Assembly: GCA_963920765.1 (NCBI GenBank)
Contig: OY987250.1
Coordinates: 9,044,409 to 9,108,408 of the forward strand
From: Ulota crispa
Lineage: Eukaryota > Streptophyta > Bryopsida > Orthotrichales > Orthotrichaceae
DNA length: 64,000 bases
Direction of reading: 5' to 3'
Under the pieces are notes generated by a model. That model saw nothing but the letters and a program-made list of their open reading frames with translations. It was not told the DNA's origin and searched no databases. Within the stretch, counting starts at the first letter, position 1, and every line of letters starts with the position of its first letter. The translations under genes and the position numbers were made by a program. Of this stretch, positions 1 to 10,989 are shown one piece after another.

Positions 1-2743
1 TTGGTAAGTCCTCTTTGTTTTTCTCCTACATCTGTAGAAAAGTGGGGTTGTTTGTATACGAAAAATGTTTTACCGTGAAGCCAAAGGATTTCATGTGCCA
101 CGTCAAAAGAGTTGACCCCATGCAACCTCCACTGCTGCATAATGTTTTTAGCTAAGCTGCGCAAAGCGCAGGTTTTTTGCGCAGGTTTTTAGACCACTAG
201 TACTGTACATTTTTACGTATATTGTGATAACGACTTCTGCCCTTTTCAAAGCAAGCCAGAGCCCTAGTTAAGTTTTGATTTGGGAGGTGTTGGCATTTAG
301 GGTTAGTGTGGTACTTGCAATCCTTGGTGTTAGTTACTGTTTACGTGATGGTTTCTACATGTTGAGATTACAAATCATGTAACTTACTCTTGTCAACTGT
401 CTTTATGGCTGTAGGCCAGGCGCAGCCAAATTGGACACGTAAGTTCAGCTCAATACAACGGAAAAGGAAATGTAAACTTGTCCACCAGTATCACCGTTGC
501 ATTTAGATCAATACTTTCTGTTGTAGCTTTCAATTGTTTCCTGTCACAACCATTTAACGGAATCCATTTTCCCGCCTTGGCTGCAATGTTCAGAAAATCA
601 ACCAAAAACTCAGTGCTGCGAAGCGAAACGTGGAGAGCGTTGGAGCAATTTTACAAGCAAGGTGACAATATACTCTAACTTAACAGGATTCTCAAATTCA
701 CTCATCTAAAATCACAAATATAAATCACTTATCTAATAGTTGAAATTTTGTTACTCGTTTCTTGTTAATGATTGCTAAGCATTTGTCTGAGCTATTTCTC
801 CATATGTCCATGTTGGCAATGTTAGTAGAACTATTTCCAACCTTATTAAAATTAAAAGATATGAGACTATAGCTTGCCATCCAACCCTTTGTCACTTTGC
901 ATGCCAGAACTTGGAAGGACCACTAGGTATACTATGCACCTATTAGTGGTGTAGCTTCTGGCCTTCCAATGTCTTATGGTGCTTTATTTACTTCAAAATC
1001 CATAGACTTTAAGCGCACTAAATGACTTTAGTTTACAGTTGTCTTAGGGACAACGTAACTCTTCTTCCTCAAGCAATGTGATGATTTATTCCTTCGTTGG
1101 CACGGGGGCTTTTCTCTTCCAAATATATGCATTTTGAATACTATTATGCTCAAGTGAAAGTTTTTTTTGAGTACAGGAAAATGTCGAGCCATTGGAGTGA
1201 GCAACTACACTGAAAAGCATCTAGAGGAGCTGATATCATCCAGTGAGATCAAACCCATGGTCAATCAGGTGGAGGTGCATCCTTGGTTAACTCAGTCACA
1301 ACTTTGCAGGGCGTGCAAGCTTCATGGAGTTGCAGTCCAAGCATATTCACCTCTTGGTGTTGGCTCTGTATGTCGTTTCTCCTGAAAGTTTGACTGTTGG
1401 CACTTTACTCTGAATGCTACCTTGTGTAGTCTATTTTCTGAGATGTTCTAAGCCTTTTTTGCCCAAGGTAAGAATTAGAAGTCCCCTTTGAAAGCTCATA
1501 ATCCATCTTAGTAACTTCCTTCGCAGACTCTGTATGATCTGGTTCCTTCTTTCTATTGGTACCTCCTTAGACATTACCGAATATATTCCCATTTCGGAAC
1601 TTAGGGTTTGGTTCTCAATGTGGTTTTTTGCAGCTGCTCAAAGACTCCACAGTGCTGAGTATCGCGTCAAAATGCAAGCGATCTCCTGCACAAGTGCTGC
1701 TCAGATGGGGTATTCAGAGTGAGCTCGGTGAGGTCATCTCATCTCTGTTTCCACAGACTTCTTCTTGGTTATTTGTGAACCTGTTGTGAATTTATCTGTG
1801 CAAACGTGCTATTCATCAAACACCTAAATATGCTGAGATAGGGTGTGAGAGTACATGGTTTTTGCATGTGTTTTAAAATCACTTTACTACACAAGTTATG
1901 CCAATTAGTGCAAGACTTTGAATAGCGCAAGATCCTTTCACACTAAATTGGGTGAATTTTGCCTAATTAGTATGAAGAGGGTTATATCTCTCACCCTTGT
2001 TCTTTGAGTAGGGTTTTGGCCACAACCTTTCGTTGCCCTTCAAGTAGCTACTTGGTGTTGTAAGCTTTGTAATGTGGTATCCTTCACACACTCTAGTTGA
2101 AATATGTGCTTGCAAAATTTTGTCTAAATTTTGGCTACTTGAATTAGACTATTGTAAGCTACAATGTGTTGAACTAATCAAAATAATTGTGAACTACTTT
2201 AGTAGTGCGCTTTACAAATTCACTTATTTCTTGAATTAGTGTGAACTAGCGTTATTAATGTGGGACACACTAATTGAAATAACTTGTATAGGGTTTATTT
2301 GACTATTTGTTAAAAATCACAGACGAAGTTATTGAAAATTGGGTGTCCTCTCATATTCAAATGTTCTAGCGACTTAATCATGTTGTAATTGCTTCGTTGA
2401 TTTAAACGTTGCATACTTAATTGAATTTCGAGAACACAAATTACAATCAAAGTTGTTTCGAGTATGTCTTGATAATGAAATGCCGTCGGTAAACATATAT
2501 TATTATTTTTTATTCTTCACGAGCTTGATTGCAGGAATTGGATTGGTTTAAAATTAGTATGGATGCTCACTTTGATTCGTGATGGATATATTGGCAGTGG
2601 TGCTTCCCAAGTCCGTGCATGAAGAGTATATAGTGGAGAATGGGGATATCTTCAGTTTTGCTTTGTCGGAGTATGAGATGGCATCCCTCAACGGCCTTGA
2701 CCGGGGCCACCACTTCTGCTGGTCAGCTGAGGATGTATTATGA
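1..2743 (+). CDS. Aldo-keto reductase, 3' part (5' end outside window)
   Basis: This gene encodes the C-terminal part of an NADPH-dependent aldo-keto reductase, a cytosolic TIM-barrel enzyme that reduces aldehydes and ketones. Exons read from GT..AG sites and frame: 1-3 (end of a codon completed as Trp), 415-438, 594-661, 1177-1367, 1634-1727, 2598-2743. The joined frame stays open to TGA at 2741. Family motifs seen: WPGAAKLD over the 24-nt microexon, ETWRAL, GKCRAIGVSNYTEKHLEEL, NQVEVHPWL (nicotinamide-binding region), YSPLGVGS, SPAQVLLRWG, and LPKSV (coenzyme phosphate site), followed by a typical C-terminal helix. The N-terminal half with the catalytic Asp, Tyr, Lys and His lies upstream. 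The frame is intact, so it is probably functional. The motif pattern resembles the plant/bacterial YtbE-like group, but I cannot name the subfamily or substrate. The donor of the 1634-1727 exon is the least certain: 1727 keeps the frame and restores the VVLPKS motif. Confidence 0.9.
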
Positions 2744-2872
2744 GTTTAACACATATGTCCATGCTTTGCGCCATCTCACCGATTTTTTTCTCTCTCTTTG
2801 CTATTTGCCTTGTTCAACTTGTTTCTCTCTTTTGTCTTCCTTTTTCACCCTCCCTTTTCCTCTCATTCCCCC

Positions 2873-3478
2873 TTAACCCTTTAAGGTATGTGGTTAAATT
2901 GGGGTGGGCAAGAGGTTTTCATGTTCTAAACTCTAGCTGTGATTTGTGATGAAGATCTAACCATATTGTTGGAATGGGATTTGATCTTGGACCTTCACAA
3001 TAAATTTGGTGGCAATTGAGGGTTCCTTTGTTGCAAATCATAATAGAACTCTTAGGCCGTATATGGTGAAGTGAGCATGCATACAACAAGCTACCTTTGT
3101 CGTTGTATTTCTTGCTAAGGAATCCTTTTTGTTCTTGTAGGGCTAGGTTTCTCATTTTTTACCATCAAGAACCTTATGAACTCCAACCTGACGTTCCCCA
3201 AACTTGTGTTTGTCAATATAAATGTCATTCTCTTTTGCACTTAGGGTTGTATTTCTCCAATGATTTGCGTATTTTCAGCCTACATGCAAGTAGCTTTTTC
3301 AACCCCTACACCACATGCCAGCACAAATCTTCATGGAGTACATCCCATTACATTCATTTCCAAATTCCCCACACCTGTCCCCTTTCATATATAACCAAAT
3401 TCATTGTCAAACTTTGACTACCAATGATAATGTGTCTAAATCAACTAGAAAGTGGTTGACCAAACCTTAAAGGGTTAA
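2873..3478. mobile_element. TTAA-flanked non-autonomous element, 606 bp
   Basis: The left end reads TTAACCCTTTAAGGT and the right end ACCTTAAAGGGTTAA, so it is bounded by TTAA with inverted termini beginning CCC. It lies just past the aldo-keto reductase stop and may form part of its 3' untranslated region. Internal stretches near the right end match the element at 47082-47478, including a shared GTGGTTGACC-like segment just inside the right terminus. No transposase frame is present. Confidence 0.7.
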
Positions 3479-4783
3479 ATTTCAAATGACTTTTCTCCCT
3501 CCCTTTTGTTGCCTTTTTCCTCTCCCTCCACTTTTGTTGCCTTTTCCTCTCCCTCCACTTTTTCTAATAAAGAATTTCAAGTTTCCTGTGACATGTTGAT
3601 ACTTGTTGCTTTATGATTGGGATTATACATGGATCTTGTGTGAAACCCTTTTTTTAAACCCCTAGACACTCAAGAGCTGGAAACTAATCATGGAGAAGTC
3701 AGTTCCTTTGAAAACCAGCAAAACAGTGACCAAAATATACTGGACTCAATTCTATTGCATTTCCCAAGTTCCACGCATTGATTCATTGCATTTTGTCAAC
3801 AAAAACCACACTTTTTGAAAGGTTTGTCATTAAGCAGGTGGGATTTTTGCTTGAGGTTTGGGTCGACCATTTTGCTTGACCCAACTTTCAGCCCAAGTCC
3901 TACCAATTTTTTTGCACAAAATATTCAAGCCATTTTTTGTGTTTTTATTTGTCCCTAAATAAAGCTAGTATCGTGAGTTGACATAGGATTTGCATAGATA
4001 TGATATGGAACGTAGTGTAAATAGCCCCTTTTTTTGTATTGAAACCCTCTTCTCCATAGATGAAGATGATTTTGCAAATAGATAAACATGCATTTATAAT
4101 CAAAATTTGGATGAATATGCACATTCTAATTGCAAAATACATTAGGAGAATTCAATTTTAAGAGCTTTGTTTTACAAGTGGTTTTTTTTCTCCTAACAAT
4201 TTGTCTTTGCACAAACAATCATGAAGCACTTAATGACCAAGCTAGTTATTAGTTGGAGAATAGAGAAAAATAGATTTATAAGCTTACTTGGATGTACTTC
4301 ATTTGTTTTATACAACTCTTACAAAAATGTTTAACTCCTTAAGGACCACACTTGTTTTTAGAAAACCCACTAAAAACAAGGATGACAAATTTAGATGTGC
4401 AGTTGAATCATGTATGGACCCAATTTGAACAATTCAACCGTATGAATGTGAAGGACACCTTGTTTGTTGTCACATATCAAAATTTCAGCTAGTGAGCCGT
4501 ATGTGGAGAGTCTCTAGTTTTTCATGCTTGTGTAGTTTTAGATGTTAATGCTTCATGCAACCTTTGATTGAAAAGAGCCTTCCATTTCTAGAAACCCATG
4601 GTTCCCACCTTTCTAATAAGATTAGTTTCACACAAAATAGATAAAAATAGCAATCACAAAGTGTAACTAAGTGGACAAAAAGGGTCAAAAATCCCACTTT
4701 CTTGGCTACCCTTAAACGGTTTTACAAGAAATTTGATAACGGTAATGGAAAGTCCAATTGGTGAAAAAAATCAAGAATTGGCC
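3479..4783. other. Intergenic, no gene seen
   Basis: AT-rich sequence without a convincing frame or splice structure. It holds a short direct repeat of a CTCCCTCCACTTTTGTTGCC-like segment near 3505-3560. Confidence 0.5.
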
Positions 4784-6227
4784 TTAACCCCTAAGCATCT
4801 TGCTAAGAAAATTCAGCATACCTCCAACATGAAATGTTCAACACATTCCCTAAGTTTTTGGAAAGTTGAACAAGTAATCACATAATCCAAACATGTCATT
4901 CTATACCCAACTATAAATCAAATGTTTTAAACCAATTTGATTTCAAATCCAAGTAAATTTGCAAAATCCCCAGCGTTGGGAATCTCATGTTTTCCAATTT
5001 GGGCAATAGTTCAAAATATGAATTTTGGATTTTCATGTAATATTTTCTCAAAAAAGAGATTTACCTAATGGTTGCTCCCATGAGATTGTGTCTTGCTATA
5101 CTTGATGGAAAAAAAATTCCACAAATGGAAAAAAAAAAAAAAAAAAAAAAAAAAACTCCAAAAGATATGGTCACTCAAAGTAGCTAGATTCCACTAGCTC
5201 CTTACTTTAGAGCTATAAAAACTTTGCCCAAATCAAGAAAAAAAAAGTGACACATCACCAAACTTTTCCTTTGTACAATATGAGACATGGGAGCACCCAT
5301 CCCATCTGCTCTCTAAGCTGCTCCCTTTGTTTGCCCAAAGACACTCTTCTCCTAATTGTTGAAAAATTAGAATATTTTCCATATTCCATGTAGAATCTAG
5401 AACAAAGGAGGCGCTTCAAGGAACAAGAAGCCAATCAGAATTTTTTCTTGAACTAGCAACTCCATTTGGACTTGAGTGGTAGACCCAAATTTGAGCTAAA
5501 AATGCCTCTTTTGTGTACTTTCACACCTCCAAGTACCTCCTTTGGCCAGATTGGGCTCTTTGGTCCTTTCGGGTTAAAAGTAGGATGACTAATTTTTAAA
5601 ATGAAATGACAACACCATTCAAGTAGATCTTTAAACACTACAATTATACTACTACCATATAGGAAAACAATACTAGCATATTTCTTAACCCCTAAAGGAC
5701 TGAGCGTGCCGCTGTAACCAGTACAATGCAAGGTATTTTTCTTGTATTTGGAGTTGATCCACACCTCTACTACATTTGAGATCAACAAAGAAGTTGGAGA
5801 ATAGATCAAAGCGGTTCTAGTGAGCTACTTGAGATCCCAAATTAAAACTTCTTACTAGTAAAGATATTGATTATATGGCAACGTATATACTATGCCCTAT
5901 GGTCCTTTAAAGGTTAAGCAATTTGAATTTTGTGAGGATTGTGCAATTGAAATTGACATTCTTCTTGCATATTTGATGTATTGTGTTATTGCTTTGATCC
6001 ATCTTTGACAAAAAATGGATACGTATTTTGAGACCATGCAATATAAACACCATTATTTATCAACTCACATATCCACTTCCATTGTTAGATTTTTAGATGG
6101 AGGCAAAATTCTTATGATTACAAAGGTTCTTCAAGACCAATTTCCAAATTGTTGAGCAATTTTGATATATAGGCCAAAAACTACCCCCAACGACCAAAAT
6201 ATGGTTGCATGGTCCTTAAAGGGTTAA
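4784..6227. mobile_element. Possible larger TTAA element with a nested copy
   Basis: The left end is TTAACCCCTAAGCATC and the right end GGTCCTTAAAGGGTTAA, compatible with the TTAA/CCC family but with weaker terminal matching. It contains a 28-nt A tract at about 5127-5154 and a complete 233-bp family member at 5685-5917. The pairing of these two ends as one element is inference. Confidence 0.35.
5685..5917. mobile_element. TTAA/CCC miniature element, 233-bp subfamily, copy 1
   Basis: Left end TTAACCCCTAAAGGAC and right end GTCCTTTAAAGGTTAA are near-perfect inverted termini. The interior (block around GATCCACACCTCTACTACAT) is shared with copies at 9775-10001, 9998-10230 and 58966-59199. It is too short to encode a protein, so it is non-autonomous. 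Confidence 0.8.
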
Positions 6228-6479
6228 ATAACACTACAACTCTTACAATAAATGTTTAAACATGTTTATCTTTTGTCCAATGAAAGCTACATTGAATATT
6301 GCATTTAGGTTGCTCCACACTCATGGTTGCCCATGCTTTGTATTTCACATGACCTACAACTTGAACCTTGTTAAAAAAAATTGCAACAGCTTTGTAGTGG
6401 TTGCAAGGCCCTTTAAAACTTGTTTTGTTGCATTAATTTGTGATGAAAATCATTTTTACAGCACAAAAAGTGTAAGATA

Positions 6480-6890
6480 TGAGAATTAGTGTGGGAAAAC
6501 CTGAATGCAATATTTAGTGTGTAGTTGTCTTTGAGGTCAAACTTCACCAAATTGCTCAATTTATATCAATGGCATAGAAAGCAAATCCCTAATATTTGCC
6601 TAGAAGCAATCTATAGGTGAAACTTATGTAGGATAAGGGCCTCATGCAAGGGCATTCTCACATTTAAGTTAATGAGGGTGGAGCTTGAGTAACTAGTGGT
6701 GCAAATGTGAGATTGCCTTTGCATGAGGCACTTAGCATGCATAAACGTTGCTTGAGAAAAAACATTATTATGTGTTATTTTTGATAGTAGGATTGATGTT
6801 ACGCAAGATGACACAGCTTGACAATTTTTGTTGTTATGTTCACAAAGACAAGGGCAACCCAAAATTACAAAGTTTTGTTCAAACATTTTT
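6480..6890. repeat. Dispersed repeat also present in oxidase intron 5
   Basis: About 300-400 bp here resembles 44330-44660 in the same order and orientation: an early-return segment near AAGGGCATTCTCACA, then the TTGCTTGA / ATTATTATGTGTTATTTTTG blocks, ending with GGCAACCCAAAA. I see no clear terminal repeats or coding frame. Confidence 0.55.
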
Positions 6891-7046
6891 ATTAGCGATA
6901 AAAGAAGCCTTGAGGCCCATCCATGCAGGCAAGGGAGCAATGAAGAGATCAATTCACCTTGGCCACCCACCTTGGCCGTGGGAGAAGGGCCTAGGTGAAC
7001 TCCCCCTCATTATCCCAGATTAATGGGGTCGGAAGTTTAGTTAATA

Positions 7047-7233
7047 GGGGGTTTCAAATATCTCAAAAAAATGGTGAATGAATGGTGGTGAATGAGTTTT
7101 TATTCACCGGTGAACATGTTATCACAACCTCATGCGGTTGTCATGACTTGTACACATATTGACTTGGCCCAGTTATTCACCAATTTCATTCACGTGAACA
7201 AAATTGGTGGTGAATGGCATATTTGAAACCCCC
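7047..7233. mobile_element. Small inverted-repeat element, 187 bp
   Basis: The inverted termini are GGGGGTTTCAAATAT and ATATTTGAAACCCCC, perfect over 15 bp and flanked by TA on both sides. The interior contains further complementary GGTGAATGA/TCATTCAC-type segments. This is a miniature inverted-repeat element without coding capacity. Confidence 0.75.
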
Positions 7234-7559
7234 TAATTGCTTCATGAGATTGTGGGGCTTGGGTCTGCTTCTTTATATTTCACAAATTACAAAATATTAT
7301 AAATTTATCAATGAAAAATGAAAAATTCATATTTGGATTCAAAGACCGTGATTTTGTTTATAATCTAAGTGGAGGATATAATTGAACAATGTCAAATTAG
7401 GGATAAGTTATTATTTTTATCTTTACATAAAAAATTATAGAGCTTTTCAACCTTCGCTCAAAATCATGGATGTGCACTGAATAGAACTCCAAGACCCGTT
7501 CACCCAAGCCAAGGGGGCCATGAGGGGATCCATTCGCCCTAGCCTAGAACAAGGACACC

Positions 7560-7810
7560 AGCTAGCTTTTAAATTTCTAGTAAATTTTTGCCTAAATACT
7601 ACCTTGATTTTGGACTGGCTACCATAAAATTAGAAAAATCATGCGAAAAAATGGATGAAATTTCTAGGTCCTTCTCCAAGCAAATACAATATTTGTCAAA
7701 TTTTGGATAAAAGCTACAAAAATTAATAAATGTTATGGATGAACATGCACAAGTTGTTAATTCTATCCATTTTTGTCTAAAAATTTCTTACCTTCTTACA
7801 TTATTAGGTG
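7560..7810. repeat. Partial copy of dispersed repeat A
   Basis: This segment shares ordered blocks with 29440-29720 and 52840-53150 (a TTTTTGCCTAAAT block, a GTGGATGAAAT-like block, a TTGGATGAACATGCAC-like block). It is diverged and truncated. Confidence 0.5.
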
Positions 7811-7877
7811 CTTGTTGCACGACTAACAAAAAAGACAAAATTTAGAGGCTAGTACCATCTAGGGCTTTTTTTGACAG

Positions 7878-8278
7878 TAGGGTTAGTCACAACACTTTTG
7901 AGAATGGAAAGAGAATGAAGATTGAGAAGTTGTGGAGAGAAAGGAGGAGCCAATAGGAGCAAGTTATTTGTGAAGGTGCTATGACACCCCATTTGGGTAG
8001 TTTGGAGAATGAGAATGGAGAATGTAGGGTAACTTTTTTTCTCAAATAATCAAGAAAGGGGGCAACTTACAACAGCGGGTAAAACCAAGCAGCCGTGTGG
8101 TGAATTATTAGCTTGCAAAACTTCACAGCCTCCATTCTTCACCTCTGGAGGAGAATAACGGGGAGCTGAGAAGTTTAGCACGCAAAGCCCAATGAAGCTT
8201 CTGGCAGCCACCAGCAACGCAACATACTCGCATTCTCATTCTCCAGATCCATTCTCAAAAGTGCTGTGACTACCCCTA
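7878..8278. mobile_element. Inverted-repeat element, about 400 bp
   Basis: The left terminus begins TAGGGTTAGTCACAACAC and runs to GAGAATGGA at 7908. The right terminus from about 8248 to 8278 is its reverse complement with few mismatches and ends GACTACCCCTA. Imperfect inverted repeats of about 31 bp bracket sequence lacking any transposase. A lone related terminus (TAGGGGTAGTCACA) lies near 45196. Confidence 0.65.
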
Positions 8279-8869
8279 ACATATGTAGTCTAGATGAAAA
8301 GGAAGAAGCCTGGATGCCCCTCCCAATCAATGTACGGGTAGATTTTGAGCTTTTTCGGCTAAAAGCCGACATTTCTCAATTTCATCTAATTTTTTCAGTG
8401 AATGCATTGGCTATTCTCCATATACCTACACTATAATTGAAAATTTTCCAAAAACTTAGTCTATTTTCAGCCGATTTTATAAATTTCAATTGGTATTTTG
8501 CACATTTCATTCGGCTGACTTTCTATTGTTTTTTGGCTCTCCCTGTTCATTGCTCCCAAGTATGAAGAATTTTTAAAAGGAGGCAGGTGCATTGACAAAA
8601 TCAAATAAGGCAACTTTGAATCTGTCTGCAAAAATCCAGAAAAAAAAAAAAAAAACCCTGGTACCAGCTATTAAAGCAAAGCACCTAACGAAGTGAGAAT
8701 CCTGGAGAAAAGAAACTTGCCGTAACCAGGAGTGGCCAACAACCAATTACAGCGAACCTCCACCTTCCCCGAACCCAGCCCGGCCCCTTTCCATGATTCT
8801 CATACTTTCAGATTACCCAGTCAGCAGGAGCCAGGTCATCCATGACAACACTCGAGTATCCAGCACCCC

Positions 8870-9090
8870 AAATAGAAAGTTGAATGGCAAAGCCGGCGTC
8901 GCTCCCGCGCGTCCACGACCGTCGCGGAAGCAGGGAGGCCAAGGACTGCAAGGAGGGGGTAACTTGACATCGTTCAGCCTTCTCCGTCGACCTCGAACGC
9001 TCCGTCAACGAAGACTGACTTACTTCCATCGACTCCGTCCAGGAGTCGTCTCAAAGTTGGACGTCGTCACTTCGTAGCGACACCAGAGGT
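8870..9090 (+). repeat. GC-rich segment duplicated at 10380-10540
   Basis: Ordered blocks are shared with the region just upstream of the Sec14 gene: AAGCAGGGAGGCCAAGGA, CCTTCTCCGTC, CGTCAACGAA, and TTGGACGTCGTCACTTCGTA. It is much more GC-rich than its surroundings, suggesting an old duplication of the gene's upstream or first-exon sequence. The open frames through it are short and opposed, so no protein is called. Confidence 0.6.
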
Positions 9091-9479
9091 CGTGAATGCA
9101 TCGTGAGAATCAGAGTTTTTTTTTTCTTTTCTGGTGCCAGATTGCACCCAAAAAATCAGGCTAACAAATGTCAAAAAAATGTCGATTGATAAAATTGTTA
9201 GAAGGTTACAAATTTTTTTTTAAACTTGGATGAAATTGCCAAATTGAGGATGAAAATCAAATTATAGACATATAAATATATGCAATGCATTTTTTTCAAA
9301 GAATTGAGTGTCGTTAGATTTGAAATCTCAAAAGCCCATTTGTTAATAAAAAGAGGGATGCACTAGGACTGGGCATATCTATCGCCAGTTGGCGATAGAT
9401 TGCCAAAAAAAAACACGCTTGTAATATGTACTAATGAAATATTTTCTATCCAATATATGTGGATGAATGTTGAAATTTG

Positions 9480-9774
9480 GAGCACCACTAAAGTAGTAAC
9501 ACTTATAATTGTCACTATACCCATAACCATCACCTATATAATCTTGGAAAATTTGTGGAAGTGAATAGACGTAACTACAAGAATATACAACATGTGAACA
9601 TGAAACCTTAGTGTTGGTATTGGGTGCAATTGCAGTTGGCTATTTAAAAACTTACAACTTATTCTCATAATATCCAAATAATGCATTTGAAGGTGCAAAC
9701 TCATCATTTTCCTCTTGCTTATAGGATCTTGTAATTTGCTAGATGTTTATTAATAATCATCGTGTTCAAAACCC
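9480..9774. repeat. Truncated relative of the TA-flanked AGGTATG family
   Basis: The region resembles the reverse complement of 41690-41960 (blocks CCATAACCATCACC, AAGTGAATAGACGTAA-like, CTCATAATATCCAAATAATGC), but the AGGTATG termini are not recognisable. It abuts the tandem TTAA elements that follow. Confidence 0.5.
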
Positions 9775-10001
9775 TTAACTCATAAATGACAAAAGGCCCT
9801 TTGCAACTAGTACAATATGGGGTATTTTTCTTATATTTGGAATGGATCCACACTTCTACTACATTTGAGACCAACAAAGAAGTTGGAGAATAGATCAATG
9901 CGGTTTGAGTGAACTACTTGAGATCCCAAATTAAAAGTTCTTATTGGTAACAAATGACATTTATATGTTAGTGTATATTCTATTCCCTTTGGTCATTCAA
10001 C
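9775..10001. mobile_element. TTAA/CCC miniature element, copy 2 (first of a tandem pair)
   Basis: Starts TTAACTCATAAATGAC and carries the same interior as 5685-5917 (GGATCCACACTTCTACTACA). It ends at a TCAA shared with the next copy. Confidence 0.65.
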
Positions 10002-10230
10002 CCCTAAATGTCTGAACGTGCCATTGCGACCTGTAGAACATGAGGTATTTTTCTTATATTTGGAATAAATCCACACCTCTACTACATTTGAGATAAACAA
10101 AAAAGTTGGAGAATAGATCAATGCAATTTTAATGAGTTACTTGGAATCCCAAATTAAAATTTCTTATTGGTAGCAAATGCCAATTATATGACAATGTATA
10201 TACTATACCCTACGGTCATTTAAGGATTAA
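9998..10230. mobile_element. TTAA/CCC miniature element, copy 3 (second of a tandem pair)
   Basis: Starts TCAACCCCTAAATGTC, with the same interior as copies 1 and 2, and ends GGTCATTTAAGGATTAA. The two head-to-tail copies share one TCAA/TTAA junction. Confidence 0.7.
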
Positions 10231-10589
10231 AGGTTATTTTGATGGTTATGAGTGCTACTACCTTATAACATTTTTAATCGCCACTTCTACACTTCCCAAA
10301 AAATGAAAAAAAAAAGCCTTGAGAATGGCTGGGGAATGTGGTCGTCGCGAGATGCCAATGGTAAGCTTTTCCTTTCGTTGGGCAAGCAGGGAGGCCAAGG
10401 AGTGGGTACCTTGACGTCGTTCCACCTTCTCCGTCAACTTCGAACGTTCCGTCAACGAAATCGGATTCACTTCCGTCGAATTCTGGACGGAGCCGTCTCG
10501 GAGTTGGACGTCGTCACTTCGTACCGTCGAGAGAGAATGGCTTGGGAATGTGGTCGTGGAGTCGTCGGTCGTCGCGAGATGCCGATGGT

Positions 10590-10635
10590 AAGCTTTTCCG
10601 TTCGTTCGTTCGTTCGTTCGTTCGTTCGTTCGTTC
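10590..10635 (+). repeat. Tetranucleotide microsatellite (CGTT)n
   Basis: About eleven uninterrupted TTCG units lie immediately upstream of the pyrimidine-rich leader of the Sec14 gene. Confidence 0.9.
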
Positions 10636-10989
10636 ACTGACACCTGCGGTGCCACCTGTCGCAACACCGGGCCTCCCCCTCCCCCTCTCGCTCTCCCTCT
10701 CCCTCGCTCTCTCTCGCCCTCGCTCCCTCGCAGATTATGCGCCTCTGATGAACCTCTCGTCTTCCTCGCCTCCTCGCATTTCCACGCGTCGGATCTCGAC
10801 ATCGCGGTGTCGAGACGCGATCTCGTTGCTTTGATTTGATCCGAGGTGCTGCCGAAGTGCTTCTTTGCTGTAGAATCTTAGTGTAAGTAAGTAACCCCGG
10901 AAGAAGTGCGTACGACGCGGTGAGCGGACGGCATACGGCCGGTGAGCGATAACGACTCCGTTTTATTGTTTTTCTTTATTTGTAGGAAT

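Noticed and set aside
5127..5154. A tract as the tail of a processed pseudogene
   Set aside because: Upstream sequence shows no gene-derived frame and no flanking direct repeat was found.
10252..10839. 195-residue open frame upstream of the Sec14 gene
   Set aside because: It runs through the CGTT microsatellite and pyrimidine-rich leader; opposite-strand and shifted frames are also open, as expected of GC-rich leader DNA.
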